DNA of 64,000 bases from assembly GCF_001645185.1 (NCBI RefSeq), contig NZ_LXTQ01000001.1, forward strand, positions 186,001-250,000, given 5' to 3'. The translations under genes and the position numbers were made by a program. This document shows positions 56,136-64,000 of the stretch, in pieces (position 1 is the stretch's first letter; each line of letters begins with the position of its first letter). The DNA comes from Methylobacillus sp. MM3 (GTDB lineage Bacteria; Pseudomonadota; Gammaproteobacteria; Burkholderiales; Methylophilaceae). The notes under the pieces were generated by a model that did no database searches, was not told the origin of the DNA, and was given only the letters and a program-made list of their open reading frames with translations.

Positions 56136-56966
56136 ATGAAGCAAGCAAGAAAATCGTTTGTACTCGCCAGCCTCATCGGTTGCACCATCGCTGTTGCCCA
56201 GCCGGTATACGCCGAAGAGGCGCCGGCTGCCGCGGCAGCTCCTGCTGCAGCGCCGGCGGAACCGGCATCGCCGCATACCCTGAGCGCCAACGTTGGCCTT
56301 TTCAGCCAGTACGTGTTCCGCGGTATTACCTATACCAACGAGCGCCCGGCATTGCAGGGCGGTTTCGACTACGCGCATGCCAGCGGCGCCTATCTCGGCA
56401 TCTGGGGAACCAACGTGGATGACGCCGGCCTGTATGGCAATACGCTGGAAATCGACCTGTATGGCGGCTTCGCCAATACCATCGGCGATACCGGCATCGG
56501 CTACAACCTGGGTTTCCTCCAGTTCTATTACCCGGATAACGACAAGATTGCCGGCCAATCCCCGAATACGACCGAACTGAATGCCGCGCTGTCGTACAAG
56601 TGGTTCACGCTGAAGTACTCTCGCGCCGTGACCGATTTCTTCGGTTTGAACAGCGTCTCGCTGGGCGACGGCAAGGGCGATACCAAGGGCAGCGATTACT
56701 GGGAATTGAATTTCAATTACGTGCTCCCAAAGGACATCAACCTTGCGCTGCACGTCGGTCACCAGACCGTCGAGGATCGCTCGGACTTCGATTACACCGA
56801 CTTCCTGATCGGCGTAAACAAGAACTTCTCCGTCGGATCCAGTACTGGCTGGAACGTTGGCGTCAACTACACCACGACGGACGCGGACGATGATATCTGG
56901 GTCGATGCCAAGGGCCATGAAACTGGCGACGATCACGTGATCCTGTTCCTGAAGCGCACGTTCTAA
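56136..56966 (+). CDS. TorF-family outer-membrane porin-like protein
   Basis: A 276-residue protein with a signal peptide (KSFVLASLIGCTIAVAQPVYA, cut before EEAP) and an Ala/Pro-rich linker, then amphipathic beta strands to the C-terminal Phe of VILFLKRTF. SANVGLFSQYVFRGITYTNERPALQGGFDY is the hallmark of the TorF/Gcw_chp group. It presumably lets small solutes across the outer membrane. AGGGAGAT precedes the ATG. It ends at a strong bidirectional terminator. Confidence 0.87.
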   Translation: MKQARKSFVLASLIGCTIAVAQPVYAEEAPAAAAAPAAAPAEPASPHTLSANVGLFSQYVFRGITYTNERPALQGGFDYAHASGAYLGIWGTNVDDAGLYGNTLEIDLYGGFANTIGDTGIGYNLGFLQFYYPDNDKIAGQSPNTTELNAALSYKWFTLKYSRAVTDFFGLNSVSLGDGKGDTKGSDYWELNFNYVLPKDINLALHVGHQTVEDRSDFDYTDFLIGVNKNFSVGSSTGWNVGVNYTTTDADDDIWVDAKGHETGDDHVILFLKRTF

Positions 56967-56990
56967 GGCAAGCAAGCAACAAGACAGAAG

Positions 56991-57015
56991 AAAAGGGCGC
57001 CTTGGCGCCCTTTTT
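56991..57015. terminator. Bidirectional Rho-independent terminator
   Basis: AAAAGGGCGCC-TT-GGCGCCCTTTTT serves the porin gene and the convergent PAS-protein gene. Confidence 0.85.
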
Positions 57016-58414
57016 AACGTTGGTTGAGACTGTTTTCGCTGAACAGGGCCTGAAATGCCATCATGCTGTCGACGTCGCCCTCATTGGCAAGGTCAGTAAT
57101 GAACCCTTCCAGCGCGAGCAACTCGCCGGCACTGGAATAGACGCCCTTGCCTTGCTCCCAGACCCATTTGACCTGACCCGAGCGGGTGATAAGGCGGTAA
57201 ACAAGCTGGAATTTCTTTTGGGAGGAAACGCATTGCTGCACACTCTCCCAGGCAAGTTGACGATCATCGGGATGAATGATCTGGACAAACGAAAAATTGG
57301 GTGCATTCACCATTTCATAGGGCTCGTAACCAGTCACTTCGAGGCATCCGTCGCTGGCGAATTCGAAACTCCAGTTCCTGTCGTTCTTGCATCGGTAGAC
57401 CATGCCCGGAATGTTGCTCAGCAAGGTACTGAGAGAACGCCTGTTGGCGCGAAGGCTGGCCTCGGTGGTTTTCATGCGGTTGATGTCGGTCATGGTGCCG
57501 ATGACACTGGTGCGTTCCCCCTTGTGGGAGGAGGTTGCCTTCGCACGCAGCTCGACCCAGAACGAATTGCCGTTTTTGGCGATCAGGCGGGTCTGGAGAT
57601 GGCAGCTTGCCCGTTTGCCCAGTGTCAGCGAGCTGATGCGCGCCTCCACCATGGGTCTGTCTTCGGGATGAACGAATGAAATCAGCGGCTTGTTGAGGCT
57701 GTCCTTGATGGCGTGGTCGAGCAGATACTCCCAGGAGGGATTCAGGAAAATGAAATCCCCATTGGCGTTGACATGAAAAACGATCTGCTCGATGCGATCA
57801 ATCAATAAATGATAATCGGATTGGTCGCCCAGATGGGTAGTCTGGGAAAGGGAGCTGGATGCTGATGAAAACTGCAGCAGGCTGTAGTTTGAGCTGCCAT
57901 CCTCCCGCAAGGGCGAGAGCGCCATCTGAACAGGAAGAGTTGTGCCATCGTAGCAAAGAATACGCAGCGTAATGGTTTCGCTCTGCTGCTGGTGATGGGT
58001 ATTGCCTGCAATGAATTTGGCAAGGTTGAGGTGATCCCCGGGATGCACGATATTTGTCAGCGGCATGCCGATAATCTGATCGCTCATGCCGGACATGCCC
58101 AATTCGTTAAGGAAGGCCTTGTTGGCAAATACGAGATTGTAGCCATCCAGTACTGCGGCCGGAGTGGCAAGGTTGGCGGAGACATCCCGCCCCCAGGTGA
58201 TGTTGTCCAGTTCCTTTTTTTTCTGTCCGTTCGTAATGCGTGTGGTCAGGATCGGATAAACGGCTATCATAAGCATTGCCGACAGAAGAACAGCTAGGAT
58301 GGCAAAGAGTGAGGCCACATGGATTTTGAAAGGGGCGCTGCCGTCCCACCATGTACCGAATACCAGCATGAATACGAGACTTAGCACGGCCATGCTGAAA
58401 ATGTATAAACTCAT
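57014..58414 (-). CDS. Membrane PAS-domain sensor protein without output domain
   Basis: A 466-residue protein with two N-terminal membrane helices (about 4-22 and 32-52) and three PAS domains in a row, the second and third with PAC ends (SFWVELRAKATSSHKGERTSVIGTMTDINRMK and GQVKWVWEQGKGVYSSAGELLALEGFITDLA). No kinase, GGDEF, EAL or DNA-binding domain follows. The start at 58414 was chosen (MSLYIFSMAVL); an upstream extension would run into the divergent kinase gene. It probably senses a ligand or redox state and talks to that kinase. Confidence 0.75.
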   Translation of the reverse strand: MSLYIFSMAVLSLVFMLVFGTWWDGSAPFKIHVASLFAILAVLLSAMLMIAVYPILTTRITNGQKKKELDNITWGRDVSANLATPAAVLDGYNLVFANKAFLNELGMSGMSDQIIGMPLTNIVHPGDHLNLAKFIAGNTHHQQQSETITLRILCYDGTTLPVQMALSPLREDGSSNYSLLQFSSASSSLSQTTHLGDQSDYHLLIDRIEQIVFHVNANGDFIFLNPSWEYLLDHAIKDSLNKPLISFVHPEDRPMVEARISSLTLGKRASCHLQTRLIAKNGNSFWVELRAKATSSHKGERTSVIGTMTDINRMKTTEASLRANRRSLSTLLSNIPGMVYRCKNDRNWSFEFASDGCLEVTGYEPYEMVNAPNFSFVQIIHPDDRQLAWESVQQCVSSQKKFQLVYRLITRSGQVKWVWEQGKGVYSSAGELLALEGFITDLANEGDVDSMMAFQALFSENSLNQR

Positions 58415-58498
58415 CTTGAACAACCTTAAGCAATTAACTGAATTTAAACCATTAAGGAGCAGGCTCTGAGCCTCTGGACAAAACCGATCGAGTACTGG

Positions 58499-60313
58499 AT
58501 GCACGAGGTCCATCAACTCAGAAAACATACGCTTTACCTGCGTTTGCTCATCTTGCTGCTGTGCGTCGCCATGGGCGTAGTGCTGATCATGGCGGGGTCG
58601 CTGTTTCTTGTCGATTATATTCCTGTGAGTCAGTCCGCGCTGAAAAAGATCAATCATCAGCAATTATTGTGGACAACAGGCATTGAAGCCGCAGAACGTG
58701 AAAATGCATCGAAAATGCAAGGAATCATCCAGAACCTCGATGCGTCCATGCTGGATGCTTCGGATGAGGATCTCACCTGGCTGTTCCATCAGGATAATCC
58801 TGATTTGATCGAGGCTTCACGACAGTTCCAGAAGGCCCAGAACGCGTTTGTTGCCTCGCGTGTCGCTCAAAATCCCCCCGCGATGAGGCTTGAGCTGGCT
58901 CGTCAAGTAAACAAGACATACGATGTCATGGCGCAAGCGATCGCGCAGGATCTGGAGATCAAGCAATCGGTCATTTCGCTATTGCAACTGGTGGCCTTGC
59001 TCCTGATCATGTGCTGCATTGCCGCCATTGCCCTGGGCGGGCGCAGGGTGATGGTGGATAGAATTGATCGGCTGCTTTCCTTCATTCCCGATAGCCTGAT
59101 CGAAATTACTCCAACCGCCAGGGAGGACGAGCTTTCGCTGCTTGAGCAAAAGCTTTTCGGCATCATGACGCGTCTGGAGGGGCTCGTTGCAGGCAGAACA
59201 TGGGCGGATCAGACCAGTGAACGGCTGAGACGCATGATGCGTGCCCAGGAATTCCTGCTCAGATTCGTCGAAACCGTGACGCATGAGGTGCTGAGCGAGA
59301 TGAGCTTGCGCAAGCTTCTGCATGCGCTGGAAAAGGCGCTTAACGTCAACAATGCGGCTGTCATTTTTGCCGAGGGCAACACCCAGATTTCGTCGCATCA
59401 GGTGGTGTTTTCCCATCACAGGCCCATGCCTCTGAGCAAGGAAGTCCTGTATGAGCTATCCCAGTCCGGCCTGATGAATTTCGTGGAATTGAGCACCGAC
59501 AGAGCTGAAGTGAGATACCTGGCCCTGGCATTTTCGAGTGCTACCGATGCCATGGACGTTCTCCTGATCGAGACCGAGCGAGACCGTTTCCTGGAGGAGG
59601 GCGAGATCCAGCTGCTGGAGTTGACGACCCAGCTTCTCTCCATGGTGATCGGCTATCAGGGACGAGACCAGGAGGGCCGCCGCATCGCCTTGCTGGAAGA
59701 ACGGGCAGCCATCGCCAGGGAGTTGCATGACTCGCTCGCGCAATCGCTTTCATTCATGAAAATCCAGATTGCCCGTCTGCAATCGAGCTCCGGGCAACCC
59801 GACGCGGCAAATCAAAGCTCCGCGGTCATCGCCGAGCTTCGCGAAGGGCTGGACAACGCCTATCGCGAGTTGCGCGAATTGCTGGCGACGTTCAGGGTAC
59901 ATATGGATGTACGCGGCCTTGGCTTCGCCATTCAGTCGGCGATCGACGAGTTTTCCCAGCGGTCCAGCCTGTCCATCGCCCTCGATAACCGCTTGATCAA
60001 TTGCCGCCTGACCGTCAACGAAGAATTCCATATCCTGCACGTCGTGCGCGAGGCACTCTCGAATATTGTCCGGCACTCGGGCGCGAGCAATGTTTCGATT
60101 GCGCTGGTCTATCAGTCGAATGGTACGGTCATGGTGACTATCGACGACGATGGAGTAGGATATAAACCAACGAATGATGGCCAGGATCATTATGGCCAGG
60201 CCATCATGAAGGAGCGGGCTTACAGCCTGGGGGGCGACATCGAGGTGATGCCCAGACGCAACGGGGGCACCCGCGTAAGGCTGGTCTTCACTCCCAAGCT
60301 GCCGCAAGGATAA
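58499..60313 (+). CDS. NarX/NarQ-like sensor histidine kinase (HisKA_3)
   Basis: A 604-residue kinase. TM1 (about 13-38) and TM2 (about 160-181) enclose a periplasmic helical sensor of about 120 residues, as in NarX-type proteins. A HAMP-like linker and a GAF-like domain (about 245-390) precede the phosphoacceptor ALLEERAAIARELHDSLAQSL and the ATPase domain (HVVREALSNIVRHSGASNV, IDDDGVGYKP). No Shine-Dalgarno sequence lies near the ATG at 58499; AAGGAG at 58454 would suit a CTG at 58466, adding 11 residues. It is 8 bp from the response-regulator gene. Confidence 0.9.
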   Translation: MHEVHQLRKHTLYLRLLILLLCVAMGVVLIMAGSLFLVDYIPVSQSALKKINHQQLLWTTGIEAAERENASKMQGIIQNLDASMLDASDEDLTWLFHQDNPDLIEASRQFQKAQNAFVASRVAQNPPAMRLELARQVNKTYDVMAQAIAQDLEIKQSVISLLQLVALLLIMCCIAAIALGGRRVMVDRIDRLLSFIPDSLIEITPTAREDELSLLEQKLFGIMTRLEGLVAGRTWADQTSERLRRMMRAQEFLLRFVETVTHEVLSEMSLRKLLHALEKALNVNNAAVIFAEGNTQISSHQVVFSHHRPMPLSKEVLYELSQSGLMNFVELSTDRAEVRYLALAFSSATDAMDVLLIETERDRFLEEGEIQLLELTTQLLSMVIGYQGRDQEGRRIALLEERAAIARELHDSLAQSLSFMKIQIARLQSSSGQPDAANQSSAVIAELREGLDNAYRELRELLATFRVHMDVRGLGFAIQSAIDEFSQRSSLSIALDNRLINCRLTVNEEFHILHVVREALSNIVRHSGASNVSIALVYQSNGTVMVTIDDDGVGYKPTNDGQDHYGQAIMKERAYSLGGDIEVMPRRNGGTRVRLVFTPKLPQG

Positions 60314-60321
60314 AAAAGGAT

Positions 60322-60975
60322 ATGACCATGAGCGACATCATAAAAGTAATGCTGATAGACGATCACGCCCTGTTCCGCAAGGGCGTGGGGCAAATGATTT
60401 CTGCTGACCCGCATTTCGAGGTAGTAGGGGAGGCGGCCTCCGGCCAGGAAGGCTTGGACCTGGCGCAGAAATTATTGCCCGACATGGTCCTCATCGATCT
60501 CAACATGAAGGGTATGAACGGCCTCGAAACCCTGCGCCGGTTCAAGGCCACCACGCTCAATGCGCGCTACATCGTGCTGACGGTATCGGACGCCGAGGAC
60601 GATCTGCTGGAAGCGCTGCGTGCCGGCGCCGATGGCTATCTCTTGAAGGACATGGAGCCGGAAGACCTGTGCGCCAACCTGCTCAAGGCGACCACCGGGG
60701 TCACTGTGCTGCAGGATAGCCTGACAGAAGTGCTGAAACATGCGCTGCTGGAACCCACCGTACGAAAAACCACCAGCGATGCGGCGCTCACCGAGCGCGA
60801 GCACGAAATCCTGGAGTGCCTGGCCGATGGCATGAACAACAAGACCATCGCCCGTAAACTGGGCATCAGCGATACCACCGTCAAGGTGCATATCAAGAAC
60901 CTGCTGCGCAAACTGAATCTGACCAGCCGGCTGGAAGCGGCGGTATGGAAGCATCAGAACACGCCCAAGGGATAA
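60322..60975 (+). CDS. NarL-family response regulator
   Basis: A 217-residue response regulator. The receiver domain has MLIDDHALFRKGV (acidic pocket), the phosphorylatable Asp in DMVLIDLNMKGMNG and the Lys in YLLKDMEPEDL. The LuxR-type DNA-binding domain is LTEREHEILECLADGMNNKTIARKLGISDTTVKVHIKNLLRKL. NarL-type proteins bind paired 7-bp sites, commonly 7-2-7, which is the shape of the seven boxes in this window; it is therefore the leading candidate to control the methylated-amine genes (inference). Confidence 0.92.
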   Translation: MTMSDIIKVMLIDDHALFRKGVGQMISADPHFEVVGEAASGQEGLDLAQKLLPDMVLIDLNMKGMNGLETLRRFKATTLNARYIVLTVSDAEDDLLEALRAGADGYLLKDMEPEDLCANLLKATTGVTVLQDSLTEVLKHALLEPTVRKTTSDAALTEREHEILECLADGMNNKTIARKLGISDTTVKVHIKNLLRKLNLTSRLEAAVWKHQNTPKG

Positions 60976-61002
60976 ATTACACCTCCGCTTGATGCCAAAA
61001 TA

Positions 61003-61030
61003 AAAAAGCCACGTAGCTACGTGGCTTTTA
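61003..61030. terminator. Bidirectional Rho-independent terminator
   Basis: AAAAGCCACGTAGCTACGTGGCTTTT is a perfect palindrome between convergent genes. Confidence 0.88.
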
Positions 61031-61049
61031 GGCGCACTGCAGGGCGTAC

Positions 61050-61433
61050 TCAGTCTCCGAAAAGCTTGGTCGCATCCTGGGGAACCTTGATCGCGAAAAT
61101 CTTGCGGACGGTTTCTAGCGTTTTCCAGGTGACCTTGGAACCGGCTGGAACGAAGAAGCTGTCGCCGCCGACATAGGTTCTGGATTCGCCGCCCGCATCG
61201 GTCAGCGTGGCCTTGCCCTCGAACATGTGCACCATTTCATCAACGTTGTAAGTGACCTGGTAAGTACCTGGCGTGGCTTCCCAGAAACCATTGAGATACT
61301 TGCCGTCAGCCGTTGCATGTTCAATCCAGGTTTTCATGGTAGGAGAGCCTTCGACGGGCTTCCAGCCTTCCAGGTCTGCCGTGATCGGGGTTGAATTGCC
61401 TGCGCCTGCTTTGCCAAACGATACTATTGTCAT
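61050..61433 (-). CDS. Cupin-domain protein (DUF861-like)
   Basis: A 127-residue single-cupin protein: NVDEMVHMFEGKATLTDAGGE and GGDSFFVPAGSKVTWKTLETVRKIFAIK give the cupin core of the DUF861 type, also seen in ureidoglycine- and ethanolamine-related proteins. The ATG at 61433 begins MTIVSFGK after a GGAGGCAGGAA run. The two canonical metal-binding His pairs are incomplete (one His in MVHMFEG), so enzymic activity is uncertain. It shares direction with the next cupin gene. Confidence 0.8.
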   Translation of the reverse strand: MTIVSFGKAGAGNSTPITADLEGWKPVEGSPTMKTWIEHATADGKYLNGFWEATPGTYQVTYNVDEMVHMFEGKATLTDAGGESRTYVGGDSFFVPAGSKVTWKTLETVRKIFAIKVPQDATKLFGD

Positions 61434-61542
61434 TTCCTGCCTCCTGATTTCATTAGTGTAGAAACGGATAGGGCGCGCCCAACCCTGAAGAAAAAGCATT
61501 CAATGGGTGACGCGCCCCGATACAGTCAGGTATTACGGGTTA

Positions 61543-61899
61543 TTACAGGGGTGCGCGCTGGCCGCAGAAGAAGCCGACGGCGCGGTTAGGCGTTTCGAAA
61601 ATGATGCGATCGCCATCGCTGAAATAAAGTACGTCGCCGACCTTGGCATTGTATTTCTTGCCGGTGTTGGCTTCGGTAATGTTGAATTCGCCTTCCACGA
61701 CGATTTTCATTTCTTCGTAGTCGTAGGTATAGTCCAGCGGCTTGCCTGCTTCCAGATGGAAAAAGCCGGCACACAGCGGCTTGTCCTTGTTGTTGGCGCT
61801 GGCAAGCGAGGACACGAATGTGTCGCCCAGCCAGGCGGCAACGCCTTCGACGTTCATGGAAGGCTGCTGGTCCTTGAAGGCCTGTTGTTTATATTTCAT
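61543..61899 (-). CDS. EutQ-like cupin protein
   Basis: A 118-residue cupin with DYTYDYEEMKIVVEGEFNITEANTGKKYNAKVGDVLYFSDGDRIIFETPNRAVGFF, close to the cupin of EutQ (ethanolamine utilisation). Glu and Asp replace several His of the metal site. AGAAGAG precedes the ATG. It is divergent from the Fae-family gene, with a 224-bp region between the starts. Confidence 0.8.
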   Translation of the reverse strand: MKYKQQAFKDQQPSMNVEGVAAWLGDTFVSSLASANNKDKPLCAGFFHLEAGKPLDYTYDYEEMKIVVEGEFNITEANTGKKYNAKVGDVLYFSDGDRIIFETPNRAVGFFCGQRAPL

Positions 61900-61975
61900 G
61901 TCTCTTCTCCTGAAAAGTTATTGAGCTGATTAATAAAGCGAGCCTCAATTTAATCGGAGCGTGGACCGCAAACAA

Positions 61976-61991
61976 TTACACCTAAGTGGTA
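61976..61991. promoter_or_regulatory. Weak NarL-type palindrome between cupin and fae-like genes
   Basis: TTACACC-TA-AGTGGTA fits the 7-2-7 form, but no -35/-10 at the standard distances was seen on either strand. Confidence 0.3.
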
Positions 61992-62123
61992 CTCAATAAG
62001 AAGCAGCCAGCAAAAAATCAGGGGAAAGTTGGGAACAAGTCGATATTGTTGTATGTATAATAACAGTAATATTATTTAACCTATATTCACGTTACGTTTA
62101 TTTTTTACCATGGAGGCTAGGAC

Positions 62124-62672
62124 ATGAGCGACAAGATTTACATGCGCGTAGGCGAGGCACTGGTGGCAGGCGGACCGGCAGGGACAGCAGCAGAGCCGGA
62201 GGTGGCAATCGGCGAAATGGATGGGCCGATGGGCGTGGCCTTCGGCACGCTATTGGGCGATCAGGTCAAGGGTCATACGCGGGTTCTGGCAATCCTGAAT
62301 ACCGATGTCATGGTGCGTCCGGCCACCATCATGGTCAGCAAGGTCACGGTTAGCGATAGCCGCTACACCAATATCCTGATGGGGACTGTCCAGGCCGCCG
62401 TTGCCAACGGCGTGCTGGATGCGGTCAGGAACGGCGACATTCCCAAGGATAAGGTCAACGATATCGGCATCATTGTCTCGGTATGGCTGAACCCCGCCGT
62501 CGTGGAGCAGAAGGATCTCGATCACAAGATTCTGTTCAATATCCACCGCGAAGCCACGGCCAAGGCGATACACAAGGCGATGGCCAACAAGCCGGACATC
62601 GACTGGCTGCTTGAGAATCAGGACAAAATCACGCACAAGTACTACCAGATGGGTCTCGACGGCAAGCTCTAA
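62124..62672 (+). CDS. Formaldehyde-activating enzyme family protein (Fae homologue)
   Basis: A 182-residue Fae-fold protein. True Fae condenses formaldehyde with tetrahydromethanopterin. The N-terminal VGEALVAGG, the central IMVSKVTVSDSRYTNILMGTVQAAVANGVLDAV and the C-terminal HREATAKAIHKAM match the family. By hand alignment, the catalytic His of Fae (His22 in Methylorubrum, in EVAHIDLIIG) is replaced here by Glu in AEPEVAIGE, so this looks like a paralogue of the Fae2/Fae3 kind with unproved activity. GGAGG precedes the ATG. It lies 18 bp before the deformylase gene. Confidence 0.8.
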   Translation: MSDKIYMRVGEALVAGGPAGTAAEPEVAIGEMDGPMGVAFGTLLGDQVKGHTRVLAILNTDVMVRPATIMVSKVTVSDSRYTNILMGTVQAAVANGVLDAVRNGDIPKDKVNDIGIIVSVWLNPAVVEQKDLDHKILFNIHREATAKAIHKAMANKPDIDWLLENQDKITHKYYQMGLDGKL

Positions 62673-62690
62673 CGTGAGGGATTGCCGCGC

Positions 62691-63506
62691 ATGAATGCCG
62701 ATATGCCCGTATTCCGGCTGCAACGGGGAAACAGCCCGCTGCTGGTTTCGATACCGCATGTCGGCACGCATTTGCCGTCCTGGCTGCTGCCGCGGCTGAC
62801 ACCGGCGGCATTAAGCCTCCGCGATACGGATTGGCATCTAGACCAACTGTATGGTTTTTTAAGCGATCTGGATGTAACCGTGCTGATGGCCACGCACTCG
62901 CGTTATGTCATCGACCTGAACCGGCCGTCTGACAACGTCAGCCTTTATCCCGGACAGAACACCACGGGATTGTGTCCGCTGGATAATTTCGACGAACAAG
63001 CACTTTACAATCCGGGAGAAGAGCCGGATTCCCGGGAAATTCATGATCGCGTAGCTACGTACTGGCAACCCTATCACGCCGCGCTGGCTTCCGAGTTGTC
63101 CAGGCTCAAGGCCATGCACGGCCGAATAATATTGTGGGACGCACATTCGATACATTCCCGCGTCCCGCGGTTTTTCGAAGGGGAGTTGCCCCATCTGAAT
63201 CTCGGCACGGCCGACCAGCTTTCCTGCGATGCCGCGCTGGCCGAGCGCCTGCTCGACATCATGCAAAGCAAAGGCAACTTTACATCCGTGATGAATGGCC
63301 GTTTCAAGGGCGGATACATCACGCGTCATTACGGCCAGCCCGCAAGCGGAGTGCATGCCTTGCAGATGGAGATGGCAATACGCACCTACATGGCCGAAAC
63401 AGATTTTCCGGAATTCGATGCGGCACGCGCAGAACCTGCCCAGACACTCTTGCGCGCCATGATGGCCTTCCTGCTGCAATGGTGCTCAGAAAATCAACAT
63501 GAATAA
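62691..63506 (+). CDS. N-formylglutamate deformylase (HutG-like)
   Basis: A 271-residue N-formylglutamate amidohydrolase. LLVSIPHVGTHLP (first metal/substrate site), RYVIDLNRPSDN, LWDAHSIHSRVPRFFEGELPHLNLG and NGRFKGGYITRHYGQPASGVHALQMEM are the family blocks. It frees formate and glutamate from N-formylglutamate, best known in histidine breakdown; no other hut gene is here. In a cell running N-methylglutamate chemistry with formaldehyde, it may salvage N-formylglutamate formed by side reactions (inference). The ATG at 62691 was preferred to a TTG three codons upstream. Confidence 0.88.
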   Translation: MNADMPVFRLQRGNSPLLVSIPHVGTHLPSWLLPRLTPAALSLRDTDWHLDQLYGFLSDLDVTVLMATHSRYVIDLNRPSDNVSLYPGQNTTGLCPLDNFDEQALYNPGEEPDSREIHDRVATYWQPYHAALASELSRLKAMHGRIILWDAHSIHSRVPRFFEGELPHLNLGTADQLSCDAALAERLLDIMQSKGNFTSVMNGRFKGGYITRHYGQPASGVHALQMEMAIRTYMAETDFPEFDAARAEPAQTLLRAMMAFLLQWCSENQHE

Positions 63507-63523
63507 CCAAAGAGGAGAATGAG

Positions 63524-64000
63524 ATGGACCCCAAGCCAGCTGCTTTTTCAACCCAATGCATACATGCCGGTGAAATCGACGATGCGCTGGGGTCGCCTCA
63601 CTTACCTCTATACGACACCACGACATTCAAATTCGAAACGACGGCTGATCTGCTCGATGTCATCGAAGGCCGCAAGGATGGCTATCTTTACACCCGCTAT
63701 GGAATGAATCCGAGCATCCGCAGTGTCGAAACGAAACTGGCCGCGCTGGACGGCGCCGAGTCCGCGATGGTTTTTTCCTCAGGCATGGCGGCATTGTCAT
63801 CGCTTTTCCTGGCGCATGGCCGCCGAGGGATTGTGTGTATCGGTGACGCATATGGCGGAACGCTTGAGTTATTGGGCAGCCAGTTACCCGAACTAGGGAT
63901 TCAGACCCACCAACTCCTGCTGAGCGAGCAGGGCCGTCTGGAAGAGCTGCTCGACAGGGGCGTCGGGCTGGTTTTTTTCGAAACCCCGACCAACCCCCGG
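63524..64000 (+). CDS. Cys/Met metabolism PLP-dependent enzyme, 3' truncated by window edge
   Basis: The first 159 residues of a trans-sulfuration enzyme (cystathionine gamma-synthase, O-acyl-homoserine sulfhydrylase or methionine gamma-lyase type). STQCIHAGEIDDALGSPHLPLYDTTTF, YTRYGMNPSIRSVETKLAALDGAESAMVFSSGMAA and VFFETPTNP are family motifs; the PLP Lys lies beyond the edge. AGAGGAG precedes the ATG, 17 bp after the deformylase stop. The exact reaction cannot be settled from this part. Confidence 0.88.
   Translation, partial: MDPKPAAFSTQCIHAGEIDDALGSPHLPLYDTTTFKFETTADLLDVIEGRKDGYLYTRYGMNPSIRSVETKLAALDGAESAMVFSSGMAALSSLFLAHGRRGIVCIGDAYGGTLELLGSQLPELGIQTHQLLLSEQGRLEELLDRGVGLVFFETPTNPR

Noticed and set aside
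61976-62123. An eighth NarL-type promoter for the fae-like gene
   Set aside because: The half-sites fit poorly and no -35/-10 lies at the standard distance; it is listed only as a weak site.

Overview
The window comes from a GC-rich proteobacterium, most likely a betaproteobacterial methylotroph of the Methylophilaceae or Methyloversatilis kind. The trimethylamine dehydrogenase and the ETF subunits closely resemble, from memory, those of Methylophilus methylotrophus W3A1. No rRNA, tRNA or CRISPR array was seen. About 50 of the 64 kb encode one theme: taking up methylated amines, stripping off their methyl groups, and supplying the cofactors this needs.

Layout. 1-5.9 kb: end of treY, homospermidine synthase, a PuuB-like amine oxidoreductase and a divergent XRE-cupin regulator. 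6.2-15.6 kb: the complete N-methylglutamate (NMG) pathway for monomethylamine (mgdABCD-gmaS-mgsABC). 15.6-20.4 kb: a structured leader RNA, three small membrane proteins, an ethanolamine-permease-like transporter, UspA, two further small or membrane proteins and a class-I amidotransferase. 20.4-26.3 kb: a dCache chemoreceptor, a second leader RNA of the same type, folE2-ribBA, a DMT transporter and two very small genes. 26.3-31.4 kb: gdx (sugE), then a lower-GC accessory island on the minus strand (VapBC, DUF4256, GNAT, hypotheticals, orphan HigA) with cassette-like repeats. 31.5-34.8 kb: bluB and dimethylamine dehydrogenase. 34.9-37.6 kb: a GlxA-type regulator, a cysteine hydrolase and an FNR-type reductase. 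37.8-44.4 kb: two tandem APC permeases, trimethylamine dehydrogenase and a globin. 44.5-50.6 kb: a MITE, a membrane Fe-S quinone-type oxidoreductase, an LRV-repeat protein, etfBA and ribH. 50.6-57 kb: a soluble chemoreceptor, dmmDABC (oxygen-dependent dimethylamine monooxygenase), a truncated haemoglobin and a TorF-type porin. 57-61 kb: a PAS sensor protein divergent from a NarX-like kinase and NarL-like response regulator. 61-64 kb: two cupins, a Fae-family protein, N-formylglutamate deformylase and the start of a trans-sulfuration PLP enzyme.

How it works together (inference from families): TMA is oxidised by TMADH to DMA. DMA goes to monomethylamine either by DMADH (O2-independent, electrons to ETF) or by DmmABC (O2-dependent, with DmmD passing C1 to folate). 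Monomethylamine is then handled by GmaS, MgsABC and MgdABCD. ETF probably delivers electrons to the membrane Fe-S protein. Nearly every enzyme is a flavoprotein or folate-linked, and folE2, ribBA, ribH and bluB sit inside the cluster.

Main discovery: seven promoters share one exact layout: a 16-bp 7-2-7 palindrome (TACYnCC-NN-GGnnGTA type), 14 nt, a TTG-type -35, 17 nt and a -10. They precede dmd, the FNR reductase, both APC permeases, tmd, dmmDABC and the leader RNA/folE2-ribBA transcript. The 7-2-7 form is that of NarL-family sites, and a NarL-family two-component system is encoded at 58.5-61 kb. The second discovery is the pair of related leader RNAs at 15.6 and 22.6 kb.
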